A stretch of DNA of 64,000 bases from Rhizobium sp. RCAM05350 (GCA_024426085.1 CP087974.1:1178001-1242000), one strand, 5' to 3'; positions 20,070 through 32,844 are shown, numbered from the stretch's first letter. The notes: generated by a model from the sequence alone, not told the origin. Made by a program: numbers and translations.

Positions 20070-21745
20070 TCAGGACTGGGCGGCAACCGCGGGTGCGGCG
20101 ACCTTGTGTGGAATGAGCCGCTGCCAGGCGAGATGTCCGAGCAACAGGACAAGGCTGATGGCAGAGGCGATGGAGATGACGAGGAAGGCGTCGTTATAGG
20201 CAAGGATATTGGCTTTCGCGCGTCACCTGCTGGCCGAGCAATTGCAGGCCCTCCGCATTCAGCAGCGACTTGTCGGTGATGACCTTGCCATAGGATGTAG
20301 AGAGTTGCGACACCCGCTGGGCGACGAAGGGATTGGTGAGCAGGATGTGTTCTGACCAGCACATTCGAATGGAATTTCTCGCGGATCGTCACGAATGAGC
20401 CGAGTGCCGCCTGCGCCAAAAGCGCGCTGATGCTCTGGGTGAACAGAAAGATCACCAGGAAATTGACGATGAAGGGCATGCCCTTGGCCATTGCCGTCGC
20501 AAACCCCTTCGACATCACCGGCGGCAGGAACATTGCGGCACCGGCCGCCACCATTGCCTGGCTGAGATACATCTGTTCCGGCCGCGTCAGGCTGGTCGAC
20601 TGGCTGTCGAGAAAGGCACCGGTGGCGATCAGCACCAGCGCCAGCACATGCGCGGTTTCGACATAACGCGTCAGCATCAGAACCGTGCAGACAAGGCCGC
20701 CCGCGATGGAAGCCAAAAGGATGATCGCATACATGGTCTGCGTCTGGTCGTTGAGCAGGCCAAGCTGCATGTAGAAATTTGCCGCCGTCGTTGTCTGCTC
20801 GGAACTCACCACGCGGAAAAGCAGCAGGATGCCGGCCATATGCACATTCTCTTTCGAGAAGACCCAGCGCAGGTCAATCAGCGGTAGTCTACGGGGCAGC
20901 TCAAGAGCGACCATCAAGGTCAATGCGGTGATGGATCCGGCCAGAAACAGCCCGAGCCACGGCGCCTCGAACCACCAGTAGAGCCGCCCCAGCGTCAGGA
21001 AGACAGCCAGGCAGCCGAAACCGACGGCGAGCAGCAGGTAGCTCAGAATATCCATCTTCTGGATGACATTTGCACGTGGCGGGGCCGTCAGCGGCAGAAG
21101 ATAGACAACCGGCAGCGCCATCAGCGCCAGCCCCATCTCGAATGTGTAGAGCGCATGCCAGCCGCCCAGTTCCATCAGCGGCGGTGAGATGATGCGGGCA
21201 ATCGGTGCTGCGAGTGTCGTGTTCATCAAGGCAAGGCTCAGGCCCACCGACAGCTTGCGGGCCGGCGGGAACGCTTCGAGCATGTAGAGGAAGCCGAGCG
21301 TCGAGAGGGGAGCAGCGGCCATGCCGCTGAGGAATCGGACGACGGTTGCCGAATGCAGGTCGGAGACGAACAGATTGAGGACGGAGGCGAAAACGAAGCA
21401 GATGATACTGAGTTCGGCAAACCGCCGCAGACCGTACTGGGCGCAGATCTTGAACAGGGCAATCGACATCGAGGCATAGGGCGCCATGTAGGCGGCTGAG
21501 AGCCAAGCGATCTCCGATGTCGTTGCCGAGAGTGAACCCTGAAGCTGGTAGATATTGGCATTGAGCAGGTTCATGCCCAGTCCTTGGGTCAGGAACAAGA
21601 GAACCGAAGACACCATGTAGATGGCCGCCCTGCCAGGGCTCATGGGGACAGGCGGCGGCTGAACCGGTAGCGGCGCTGGATCAGCAACCGGCGTTTCGCG
21701 TCTGATGTCATCGTCGTTTGCGATGCGCTGGGTCGCCGTGTTCAT
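20070..21745 (-). CDS. DHA2-family (EmrB-type) MFS drug efflux transporter
   Basis: Proton-driven multidrug exporter with about 14 membrane segments, such as IYMVSSVLLFLTQGLGMNLL, IAWLSAAYMAPYASMSIALF and FIVNFLVIFLFTQSISALL. Start at 21745 (MNTATQRIAND) has AGGGGG upstream; the in-frame codon at 21775 does not. Two compensating indels near 20353 and 20220 scramble part of the last periplasmic loop. After the second one the true tail appears to be LVLLLGHLAWQRLIPHKVAA and stops with the TGA at 20070, while the raw frame runs to 20045. It overlaps functionally with the EmrA-like adaptor encoded next. Confidence 0.87.
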
Positions 21746-21752
21746 CGCCCCC

Positions 21753-22196
21753 TTAATCCCTGCCAATGGCGACAAGATTGCCCGCCATCAGGCTAACGAC
21801 CTGCAAGGCCGTCGCCTTGTCCGTGGCGTCGACGCCGCCCAGCACCTGTTCGCGGATTTCGCAGGCAAGCTTGTCGATTTCGCCGGCGATGTCACGGCCA
21901 CGGACGGTCATGTGGATCTGCTTGGCGCGCCTGTCGCTTGCCTCGACCCGCCGTTCGATAAAACCCTGCTTCTCCATCCCGTCCAGCAGCCGCACGATCG
22001 TCGGCGTCTCGATGCCGAGTTCATCGGCCAGTTCGCGCTGGTTGAGGCCGTCACGCTTCGACAGCGCGAACAGGGCTCTCGCACGCGACAGCGTCAGCCC
22101 CCTGCTCCTTCACCCCGCGTCAAACAGCGCTCGCAGCTTGCGGTTCACTGAAGCCAGCGCATCGAACAGTTCACGGTTGACAGCAGAATTGAGCAT
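21753..22196 (-). CDS. MarR family transcriptional regulator
   Basis: Winged-helix repressor of about 147 residues. Seen: NQRELADELGIETPTIVRLL (recognition helix region), MEKQGFIERRVEASDRRAKQ (wing) and terminal dimerisation helix. The raw frame has an in-frame TGA near 22103 that disappears if one G is added to GCGGGG and one removed from AGGGGG, giving DAGVKEQGLTLSRARALF, so it is a pair of homopolymer errors rather than a nonsense mutation. It stands first in the marR-emrB-emrA operon and probably represses it; ligands unknown. Confidence 0.87.
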
Positions 22197-22549
22197 TTCG
22201 TACCTTTTTCATATTAGTAGTGTACTACTTATTTTATTCCTATTTAGTTGAATGGAGCCCATCTTTCAAGCTGTTGATCCTGCGCAGGCTAAAAACTGTG
22301 TGAACCACGGCCAACCGGGTTAGAATGCGACAATCCATTGCCGGACACCGATTCGGGTGAAACCCGGTCAATAGGAAATAGCGCTATCGACAGATTTTTC
22401 GAGTTCGACCATAAGCCCCTGTGAACAACGGTGACGGCTTGCCACCGTATCCAATGCGGCAGCGACTGTTGCAGGCAGGTCATTGACGCTTGGCTCCAAG
22501 ACCCGCACACCGGTGCCACACCTAAGAACGACAGACAGAACGGGACGCC
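22197..22549. other. 353-base divergent spacer between marR and dnaB
   Basis: Holds the marR palindrome (separate entry) and the dnaB promoter and leader. I recognise no gene; open frames here overlap dnaB in the antisense direction only. Confidence 0.4.
22211..22229 (-). promoter_or_regulatory. probable MarR operator overlapping the -10 box of marR-emrBA
   Basis: AGTAGT-GT-ACTACT (22216-22229) is an inverted repeat with 6-base arms. On the minus strand it abuts TAATAT (22211-22216), a good -10 box 15 bases before the marR ATG. AAAAAGG precedes the ATG by six bases. The position fits autorepression, as in other MarR-controlled efflux operons. Confidence 0.55.
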
Positions 22550-24054
<1,505 letters not shown>

Positions 24055-24197
24055 CCGGCAAAAAATGCGGCCGAACCAAGCAACGGTCACCGGCCGTGTT
24101 GCAAATCGCCGGACTTGCCGATAAGCGAAAAGAAAATTAGTGAAACATCGCCGCATATCTGCTGCGATCGATATCTTCAGTCTGGGGAAATCTGTTC

Positions 24198-24842
24198 ATG
24201 GAAGCTTTTATCGCGCTGCTGCAGGTGCTTGCGATCGATCTCGTTCTCGCAGGCGACAACGCCATTGTCATCGGCCTTGCGGCAGCCGGTCTTCCCAAGG
24301 AACAGCGCGGCAAGGCGATCCTGATCGGCATCGCCGCTGCCACCGTTCTGCGCATCATCTTTGCCCTTCTCGCCACCCAATTGCTGCAGATCCTCGGCCT
24401 TCTGCTCGTCGGCGGCATCCTGCTCCTGTGGGTCTGCTGGAAGATGTGGCGCGAATTGCGGACTTCTGCGAAGGAAGAAAACGAGGGCCTGGAAACGCTG
24501 ACCGGCGAAGATATGGACAAGAGCGGCACCGTCGGCAACGGCGCGCCGCGCAAGACGCTGAAGCAGGCTGCAATCCAGATCGTCATCGCCGACGTCTCCA
24601 TGTCGCTTGACAACGTTCTGGCGGTTGCCGGTGCGGCGCGCGAACATCCGAATATCCTCGTCATAGGCCTCGCAGTATCGGTCGCGCTGATGGGCATCGC
24701 CGCATCGTTCATCGCCAAGCTGCTCCACAGGTTCCCCTGGGTCTCCTATCTCGGCCTTGCCATCATTCTCTTCGTCGCGCTGAAGATGATCTACGAAGGT
24801 TTTATGGAAGTTGAGCCGCTGCTTGCTTCAGCGTTGATGTAA
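24198..24842 (+). CDS. TerC family integral membrane protein (YjbE-type)
   Basis: Intact 214-residue membrane protein with six or seven hydrophobic segments and the TerC acidic signatures: LAIDLVLAGDNAIVIGLAAA in the first helix and IVIADVSMSLDNVLAVAGAA in the middle. The conserved Asp and Asn residues in the membrane suggest metal-ion transport, and some family members export manganese. The substrate here is not shown. Stand-alone gene between dnaB and alr. Confidence 0.88.
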   Translation: MEAFIALLQVLAIDLVLAGDNAIVIGLAAAGLPKEQRGKAILIGIAAATVLRIIFALLATQLLQILGLLLVGGILLLWVCWKMWRELRTSAKEENEGLETLTGEDMDKSGTVGNGAPRKTLKQAAIQIVIADVSMSLDNVLAVAGAAREHPNILVIGLAVSVALMGIAASFIAKLLHRFPWVSYLGLAIILFVALKMIYEGFMEVEPLLASALM

Positions 24843-24962
24843 TCGGCTTGGCGACAGGGATCTCGCGCCTGCCGCCACCGCTCGATATCTGTCGAAAGCA
24901 CTCGCCGATCGACTGACCAACGGCGATTGCAGCCGCCGCCGCTTGGCTGTATCTCTCTCGAC

Positions 24963-26126
24963 ATGGCCATATTGCACACTCCCCTTTCGCCGATCCTGCC
25001 TTTGAGGCTGCGTCCAACCGTCTGACCATCGATCTCGGTGCGCTCGCCGACAACTGGCGCCTTATGGACAAGCTGTCCGGCAACCCCTGAGCGGCGGCGG
25101 TCTTGAAGGCGAATGCCTATGGCGTGGGGATCGAGCCCGCCGCTGGAAACGCTGTACCGGACCGGTGCGCGGGATTTCTTCGTCGCCAGTGTCGAGGAAG
25201 GCGTGGTGCTTCGCCCGATCGTGCCGGAGGGACGTATCCACATCCTCGCCGGCATGTGGCCTGGTAACGAGCACCTGTTCTTCGACAACGACCTTGTGCC
25301 GATCATCAATTCCGAGGAGCAGTTGGCGTTCTTCATGTCGGCGCTGTCGGAGCGCGGCGACCATCCATGCGTCCTGCATGTCGATACCGGCATGAACCGC
25401 CTGGGGCTGACGCTCGACGAAGCGCTGGCACTTGCCGGTGATCCTGCCCGTCCTGCCAGCTTCTCGCCCATTCTGGTGATGAGCCATCTCGCCTGTGCCG
25501 ACGATCAGGCGCATCCGCTGAACCGTCGGCAGCTTGAATCATTCCGGGCAGTTACGACTGCTTTCGAAGGTATCGAATCAAGTCTTGCCAATTCTGCCGG
25601 CATCCATCTCGGGTCCGATTTCCATTTCGACATGACCCGGCCAGGCATTGCCACCTATGGCGGCGAAGCTGTCAACGGTTTGGCCAATCCGATGACACCG
25701 GTGGTAACGGCCGAGGCACGCATCCTGCAGATCCGCAGCGTCAGAACCGGCGACACGGCAAGCTATGGCGGCTCGGCCCAATTTGCCCGCGACAGCCGCG
25801 TTGCGATCGTCGCCATTGGTTATGCCGACGGCTATCACCGCTCGGTCTCGGGTGGCGGCGTCACCCTTCGCCAGGCAACACCATCAGGCGCCTACGGCTT
25901 CCTGCATGGACAGAAGGTGCCGCATCTCGGTCGCGTCACCATGGATCTCAGCCTGTCTGACATCACCGACTTCGCCGATAACGCCGTTCGCCCCGGCGAC
26001 TATATCGAACTGTTCGGCAACAATGTCGCCATCGACGACGTTGCCCGTGCAGGCGGGACAATCGGCTACGAAATGCTGACCAGCCTTGGGCAGCGCTACG
26101 AGCGGGCCTATATCGAGGCCGAATAG
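24963..26126 (+). CDS. alr: alanine racemase
   Basis: PLP enzyme making D-alanine for peptidoglycan. Seen: NRLTIDLGALADNWRL, the PLP lysine in AAAVLKANAYGVG, DTGMNRLGL, MTRPGIATYGG, and the second catalytic tyrosine region IVAIGYADGYHRSVS, ending SLGQRYERAYIEAE. The 5' end is damaged: an in-frame TGA sits just before AAAVLKANAYG (NP-stop-AAAVLK; a single C-to-T change from CGA would explain it), and a frame change follows near 25127 (GIEPA to LETLYRTGARDFF). The start codon is uncertain; the ATG at 24963 is one frame away from the conserved part. Confidence 0.85.
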
Positions 26127-26304
26127 CTTTTCGGGATTGTGGGCTTGGAATCGGGAAAACGATGCCCTAAACTAGAACAAAAGGAGATCGCTACTATTTG
26201 CAACGGTCTGGTCTGCTTCTACTCCAACCTCGCGTCTCCCATGTCCGCATCCTCCACGGCCGCCAGGACATCACATCTGAAGACTTCCCCGAAAGCGAAA
26301 TTTG

Positions 26305-27710
<1,406 letters not shown>

Positions 27711-27853
27711 AGGAACCGCCGGATAAAAACGGCGAATTCCTGTGAAAACAGTGTTCAACCATCGACCATCGAAAGACGCTTCAAGCGTCATCATATATGG
27801 TCTGCGGAAAATCAGCGTGGGGTCGCCATAAGGCGGTTTCGGAGTAGGACAAT

Positions 27854-28466
27854 ATGCCCATTACAATTCTCGACGGTATCGTTCTCGGCGTCGCGCTGTT
27901 CTCAGCCATTCTGGCCATGGTTCGCGGCTTTTCCCGGGAAGTCCTGTCGGTCGCAAGCTGGATCGGCGCTGCCGCTGCCGCCTACTTCCTCTACCCTTTT
28001 CTGCTGCCCTATGCGAAGAACTATACCAGCAGCGATACTGTCGCGATGATCGGCTCGGCCGGCGTGGTGTTCCTCATCGCCCTGATCGTGATCTCCTTCA
28101 TCACAATGCGGATCGCCGATTTCATCATCGACAGCCGTATTGGCGCGCTTGATCGGACGCTGGGTTTCCTGTTCGGCGCAGCGCGGCGTCCTGCTCGTCG
28201 TCGTCGCCATGCTGTTCTTCAACTGGCTGGTGGCACCGCAGCAGCAGCCAGTCTGGGTGACCACGGCGAAATCCAAGCCGCTGCTCGACAATCTCGGCGG
28301 CAAGCTGATCGCGCTTTTGCCTGAAAATGCCGATGCCACCATCCTCGACCGCCTGCGCGGCAAGGATACGACCGGCGAAGGCGAGCCCGAAGGCACCGGC
28401 GCTACCACCACCCAGCCGCCAGCTGAAGAAACGCCTGCCACCAATGGTGCAGCGACCAACGGCTAA
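27854..28466 (+). CDS. cvpA: CvpA family membrane protein
   Basis: About 204 residues with four predicted membrane segments (LDGIVLGVALFSAILAMVRG, VASWIGAAAAAYFLYPF, VVFLIALIVISFITMRI, LLVVVAMLFFNWLVA) and a proline/threonine-rich tail. In E. coli CvpA is needed for colicin V production and it precedes purF there as well, matching its position before purF here. A frame change near 28185 (FGAARR to GVLLVVVAML) fits loss of a CG in a CGCG run. Confidence 0.87.
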
Positions 28467-28483
28467 GGCCGCGTGATAGAATG

Positions 28484-28505
28484 AGAGCCCGCTTTGGCGG
28501 GCTCT
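28484..28505 (+). terminator. rho-independent terminator after cvpA
   Basis: Perfect 9-bp stem AGAGCCCGC / GCGGGCTCT with loop TTTG, followed by GTCCATTTTTGC. It lies 17 bases after the cvpA stop. Confidence 0.75.
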
Positions 28506-28561
28506 GTCCATTTTTGCAATGATGACATGTGAAACCTTCAGGTCTTTTCGACTTGAAGGCC

Positions 28562-28661
28562 TACTGCATAATTCTTAAATCGAAATCGATTTGAGAATTA
28601 TGCAGTAAATTAAAAGTGCTACAGCGACCTTTGGCGTCATGAATGGCGCGCGGCGCTGTAG
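28562..28661. repeat. RIME-like rhizobial intergenic palindromic element
   Basis: Two inverted repeats in tandem. The first is 28562-28583 versus 28586-28607: TACTGCATAATTCTTAAAT mirrored by ATTTGAGAATTATGCAGTA, with one mismatch. The second is CTACAGCG (28619-28626) against CGCTGTAG (28654-28661). This pair matches my memory of the Rhizobium-specific intergenic mosaic elements scattered through Rhizobiaceae genomes. It sits in the purF leader region. Confidence 0.7.
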
Positions 28662-28716
28662 AGACCTGATACAATATGCGAAAGCGTTCCAGCCGTTCAA
28701 CCAAAGGCCAACAGCG

Positions 28717-30206
28717 ATGACCCATTTGCGAGCAGCAGAGATCAACGACGAAATCGATGGCGATACGCTGCACGAGGAATGCGGTGTCTTCGGTATCCTG
28801 GGACATCCGGATGCGGCGACCCTGACGGCGCTCGGGCTGCACGCCCTGCAGCATCGCGGCCAGGAAGCGGCTGGTATCGTCACCTTCGACGGCAAGCAGT
28901 TCCATACCGAAAAGCGCATGGGCCTCGTCGGCGACCACTATACCGACCCTGCCATCCTTGCAAAGCTGCCCGGCACCATTTCGATCGGCCATACGCGCTA
29001 CTCGACAACAGGCGAAGTGGCCCTGCGCAACGTCCAGCCGCTGTTTGCCGAACTCGAAGTCGGTGGCATCGCCATCGCCCATAACGGCAATTTTACCAAC
29101 GGTCTGACGCTGCGCCGCCAGATCATCGCTACCGGCGCCATCTGTCAGTCGACATCGGATACCGAAGTCGTCCTCCACCTTATCGCCCGCTCGCGCCATA
29201 CCTCGACAGCCGACCGCTTTATCGACGCCATCCGGCAGATGGAAGGCGGTTATTCGATGCTGGCCATGACCCGCACCAAGCTGATCGCCGCCCGTGACCC
29301 CACCGGCATCCGGCCGCTGGTGATGGGTGAACTCGACGGCAAGCCGATCTTCTGCTCGGAAACCTGCGCGCTCGACATTATCGGCGCGAAATACATTCGC
29401 GACGTCGAAAACGGTGAAGTGATCATCTGCGAAATCCAGGCCGATGGTTCGATCCAGATCGATGCGCGCAAGCCGGTCAATCCGCAGCCGGAACGGCTCT
29501 GCCTGTTCGAATATGTCTATTTCGCCCGCCCCGATTCCGTCGTCGGCGGCCGCAGCGTCTACGTGGCACGCAAGAACATGGGCATCAACCTTGCCAAGGA
29601 ATCGCCGGTCGAGGCCGACGTTGTCGTTCCCGTGCCGGATGGCGGCACGCCTGCAGCGCTTGGCTATGCGCAGCAAAGCGGCATTCCGTTCGAATACGGC
29701 ATCATCCGCAACCATTACGTCGGCCGCACCTTCATCGAGCCGACACAGTCGATCCGTGCCTTTGGCGTCAAGCTGAAACATTCGGCCAACCGGGCGATGA
29801 TCGAAGGTAAGCGTCGTACTGGTCGATGATCCGATCGTGCGCGGCACCACCTCGCTCAAGATCGTCCAGATGATTCATGAAGCCGGTGCGACCGAAGTGC
29901 ATATCCGCGTTGCCAGCCCGATGATCTATCATCCCGATTTCTACGGCATCGACACGCCGGACGCCGACAAGCTTCTGGCGAACCAGCATGCCGACCTTGC
30001 CTCCATGTGCAAATTCATCGGCGCGGACTCGCTGGAGTTCCTGTCGATCGACGGATTGTACCTGCGCCGTCGGCGGCGAAAGCCGAAACAATGCCCGGCC
30101 GCAGTTCACCGACCATTATTTCACCGGCGACTATCCGACGCGCCTTCTCGACAAGAACGGCGACAATTCGAGCCCCAAGCTGTCGATGCTCGCCAGCAAG
30201 GGCTGA
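28717..30206 (+). CDS. purF: amidophosphoribosyltransferase PurF
   Basis: First committed enzyme of purine synthesis, converting PRPP and glutamine to phosphoribosylamine. Seen: a 21-residue propeptide ending HEE before the N-terminal nucleophile in CGVFGILGHPDAAT, glutaminase motifs HTRYSTTGEVALRNVQP and AHNGNFTN, and the PRPP loop LVDDPIVRGTTSLKIV. The usual serine in VDDSIVRGTT is proline here (codon CCG), which may be an error or a variant. Frame changes lie near 29814 (EGKR to VVLVDD, consistent with loss of CG) and near 30063 (DGLY to VGGESR). Ends LLDKNGDNSSPKLSMLASKG. Confidence 0.94.
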
Positions 30207-30336
30207 ACTCTTTCCTTGGGCCGGAAACGACTCAAGGAAACACCCCTCGCCTGTTCATAGTTTTGCTGCGTGTCTTGCGCATTCGCCTGAACGTGTGGCA
30301 GCAAATCCTGCCTTAAGAAATTCGGAGCTAGCAGAC

Positions 30337-31077
30337 ATGATCGATCTCACCGGCCGCATAGCACTGGTCACCGGCGCATCGCGCGGCATCGGCTATTTCA
30401 CAGCGCTTGAACTGGCCAAGGCCGGCGCACAGGTCATCGCCTGCGCCCGCACGGTCGGCGGGCTGGAAGACCTTGACGATGCGATCAAGGCGGCGGGCGG
30501 ACTTCCTGCGACGCTGGTTCCCTTCGATCTCGCCGACATGGCCGCCATCGACAAGCTCGGCGGCGCCATCCACGAGCGCTGGGGCAAGCTCGACATTCTC
30601 GTCGCCAATGCCGGCGTTCTCGGCGTCATCTCGCCAGTCGGCCATGTCGAGGCCAAGGTGTTCGAGAAGGTGATGACCGTCAACGTTACGGCCACCTGGC
30701 GTCTGATCCGGTCCGTCGATCCGCTGCTGCAGCAATCCGATGCCGGCCGCGCGCTGATCCTGTCCTCGAGCGCTGCTCACAAGTGCAAGCCCTTCTGGGG
30801 TCCCTACTCCGCCTCCAAGGCAGCCGTCGAGGCCTTGGCGCGCACCTGGGCCGGCGAGACGCAGCGCCTGCCGCTGCGCATCCTCTCGGTCGATCCCGGC
30901 GCCACCCGCACCGCCATGCGTGCCCAGGCCATTCCGGGCGAAGACCCGTCGACCGTACTGCACCCGTCCGAAGTCGCCGCAAAGCTCCTGCCGCTGGCCG
31001 GTCCGGATCAGACGGAAACCGGCAAGCTGTTCATCGTCCGCGAAAACCGCATCGTCGATTACCGCCTGCCGGATTGA
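30337..31077 (+). CDS. short-chain dehydrogenase/reductase
   Basis: Intact 246-residue SDR. Seen: ALVTGASRGIGYFTALELAK (cofactor loop), DILVANAGVLG, Ser in LILSSSAAHK, and Tyr/Lys in WGPYSASKAAVEALARTW. The arrangement purF then SDR is conserved in rhizobia. The substrate cannot be read from the sequence; a role in envelope or lipid metabolism is as likely as any other. Confidence 0.88.
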   Translation: MIDLTGRIALVTGASRGIGYFTALELAKAGAQVIACARTVGGLEDLDDAIKAAGGLPATLVPFDLADMAAIDKLGGAIHERWGKLDILVANAGVLGVISPVGHVEAKVFEKVMTVNVTATWRLIRSVDPLLQQSDAGRALILSSSAAHKCKPFWGPYSASKAAVEALARTWAGETQRLPLRILSVDPGATRTAMRAQAIPGEDPSTVLHPSEVAAKLLPLAGPDQTETGKLFIVRENRIVDYRLPD

Positions 31078-31135
31078 TCATTGCCATCGGTCGGGCCGCA
31101 TCCCGCGACACAACTTAAAAATCGCAACCTAACTC

Positions 31136-31184
31136 GTCAACAATGGTTGACAATCCGCATGCGTCAACTATTGTTGACGCATGC
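31136..31184 (+). promoter_or_regulatory. double palindromic operator and promoter of the HTH/Clp_N pair
   Basis: Two copies of GTCAAC-N4-GTTGAC, centred at 31143.5 and 31170.5 (27 bp apart). The second is extended to 12-base perfect arms: GCATGCGTCAAC (31157-31168), TATT, GTTGACGCATGC (31173-31184). A -35-like TTGACA (31147-31152) and a -10-like TATTGT (31169-31174) lie within them with 16-base spacing. Transcription would then start at about the A of the ATG at 31181. Confidence 0.65.
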
Positions 31185-31405
31185 TTGATCCTAGCACCTT
31201 TTCGAAGGACCCCGACGATGCGCTGGCCGCCGTGGTGGCCCTGCGTCGTATGGCGGACACCCTGGAACGGCAAGCCGTCAGGGCTGCAATTGACCAAGGC
31301 TGGTCCTGGTCAAGAATAGCCCAGGCCCTTGGCATATCCAAACAGGCTGCGCACAAGCGCCTCTCAGGCCTGGTCCTGAACGATGATACCCGTAAGGAGT
31401 CGTGA
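31181..31405 (+). CDS. small helix-turn-helix protein
   Basis: Intact 74-residue protein. The first 25 residues (DDALAAVVALRRMADTLERQ) look helical; then AIDQGWSWSRIAQALGISKQ followed by AAHKRL is a clear helix-turn-helix. The ATG lies inside the right arm of a palindrome, so the protein may bind its own start region. An internal ATG (RRMADTLERQ) is a less likely start. It abuts the Clp_N gene with no gap, since its TGA is followed directly by the next ATG, indicating coupled translation. Not recognised as a named family; an autoregulator of the pair is the simplest inference. Confidence 0.75.
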   Translation: MLDPSTFSKDPDDALAAVVALRRMADTLERQAVRAAIDQGWSWSRIAQALGISKQAAHKRLSGLVLNDDTRKES

Positions 31406-31931
31406 ATGTTCAGACGCATAAAAGCACGCCTTACTGACATGAAGACTATCAGCGCCCTTTGCCTCCACGCTGAAAAGCATGCTCTTGACGATCAGCAGAG
31501 CGAGCCCGGCGCGGAGCATTTCCTCCTCGCTGCTTTCGACCTTCCCGACGGGACGGCACAACGGGTCTTCGATCTGGTCGGAGCACACCGGACCGCCATC
31601 GAGCCGGCGATAAAACAGCAATACGCTGAAGCACTCCGTCCGATCGGCCTTGCCCCCGACGCAGCATGGGCCGACAGCATCGACACAACCGCGCGCCGCC
31701 AAACAGCAATTTTACAACGCTTCAGCTTCCGGCCAGGAGGTGCTGCAGGTCCTGGCAGCCAATCGGCATGAACACGCCCCTCTGCTGGGCGCGCACATCA
31801 TTGCTGTCGTCGCCGGCATGCGCCATGGCGTTGCTGTCCGCACATTGCGGGCCATGAGAGTTGATCCTGACCTGCTCAAATCAACAGCAGAACAAGTCGC
31901 CGCAAACCACGCTCAAAACAACCCTCGTTAA
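31406..31931 (+). CDS. Clp N-terminal-domain protein without ATPase
   Basis: About 175 residues resembling two Clp_N repeats: TISALCLHAEKHALDDQQSE followed by PGAEHFLLAAFDLPDGTA, then VLQVLAANRHEHAPLLGAHI and GMRHGVAVRTLRAMRVDPDL. Clp_N repeats in ClpA/ClpC/ClpB bind substrates or adaptors; here no AAA+ module follows, so the protein may act as an adaptor, decoy or stress sensor. A frame change near 31692 separates ADSIDTT from AAKQQFYNASASGQE. Functionally paired with the upstream HTH gene. Confidence 0.75.
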
Positions 31932-31960
31932 ACCCAAATGTCAGAGGCCTGACAGGCGAG

Positions 31961-32812
31961 CTACTTCTTGTCGTCCGGCAATCCGTCTTCGACCGGCGCC
32001 AGGTGATCGGGATGCAACGGCCAGCTGCCGTATTTCTTCTTCCACTTGCGGGCACCGAACGGCAGGCTGGCGAGATAGCCGACCGCCGTGATCACCATCG
32101 TCTCCCAGGTGAAGCTCATCAGCGTCGCGACATAGAGGACGACAAAGAGGATGATCGGCAGGACGAGATCGCGGCGCACGCGGTTTTCCGACTTGCCGGA
32201 CCAGACCGGCAGGCGGCTGACCAGAAGGAAGGCGATCAGAACGGTGTAACCGGCAGAAATGATGCCGATGGTGCGATCCGGCACCAGACCGAGAAGACCG
32301 AGATACATCGGCAGCAGCACCAGCATGGCGCCAGCCGGTGCCGGTACGCCGACGAAATATTCCGACTGCCAGGTGGCCTTCACCTCACGCTCTGCCATGA
32401 CGTTGAAGCGGGCAAGACGCAGGCCGGCGGCGATGACATAGATCAGCGCTGCAATCCAGCCCAACGAGCGGGCCTGATCAAGCACGAACGCATAGAGGAC
32501 GAGCGCTGGCGCCACACCGAAATTGACAATGTCGGCAAGCGAATCCATCTGGGCGCCGAATTTCGACGTGGCCTTCATCAAACGGGCGACGCGGCCGTCG
32601 ATGCCATCGAGGAAGGCAGCCACCAACACCATGGCAACGGCCAGCTCGAAGCGGTTTTCGAAGGCAAGCCGCACGCCGGAAAGGCCGGCGCAAATGGCAA
32701 GTACGGTGATCAGATTGGGCACGATGAGCCGAAGCGGGATTTCCCGCAGGCGCGGTCCGCGCGCCTCATCGTTCGGGCCGTTCGGTTCAAAGGACGGAAA
32801 GGGCGTTTCCAT
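31961..32812 (-). CDS. pssA: CDP-diacylglycerol-serine O-phosphatidyltransferase
   Basis: Makes phosphatidylserine from CDP-diacylglycerol and serine, the first step to phosphatidylethanolamine. Seen: the CDP-alcohol phosphotransferase motif DG-x2-AR-x8-G-x3-D-x3-D as DGIDGRVARLMKATSKFGA followed by QMDSLAD, and about eight membrane segments. Start at 32812 (METPFPSFEPNG) is preceded by AGGAGC, whereas the in-frame ATG at 32848 has no such site and overlaps psd. Intact, 283 residues. It lies directly downstream of psd on the same strand, the standard rhizobial pair. Confidence 0.95.
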   Translation of the reverse strand: METPFPSFEPNGPNDEARGPRLREIPLRLIVPNLITVLAICAGLSGVRLAFENRFELAVAMVLVAAFLDGIDGRVARLMKATSKFGAQMDSLADIVNFGVAPALVLYAFVLDQARSLGWIAALIYVIAAGLRLARFNVMAEREVKATWQSEYFVGVPAPAGAMLVLLPMYLGLLGLVPDRTIGIISAGYTVLIAFLLVSRLPVWSGKSENRVRRDLVLPIILFVVLYVATLMSFTWETMVITAVGYLASLPFGARKWKKKYGSWPLHPDHLAPVEDGLPDDKK

Positions 32813-32844
32813 GGCGTGCTCCTCTTCCTGTTTTTCTGATGTCA

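Noticed and set aside
28561..29859. 432-codon open frame on the minus strand opposite purF
   Set aside because: Shadow of purF; its composition follows the codon bias of the sense gene.
31136..31184. The GTCAAC palindromes as a CRISPR or repeat array
   Set aside because: Only two copies with one spacer of unequal arm length, overlapping a promoter; this is operator-like.
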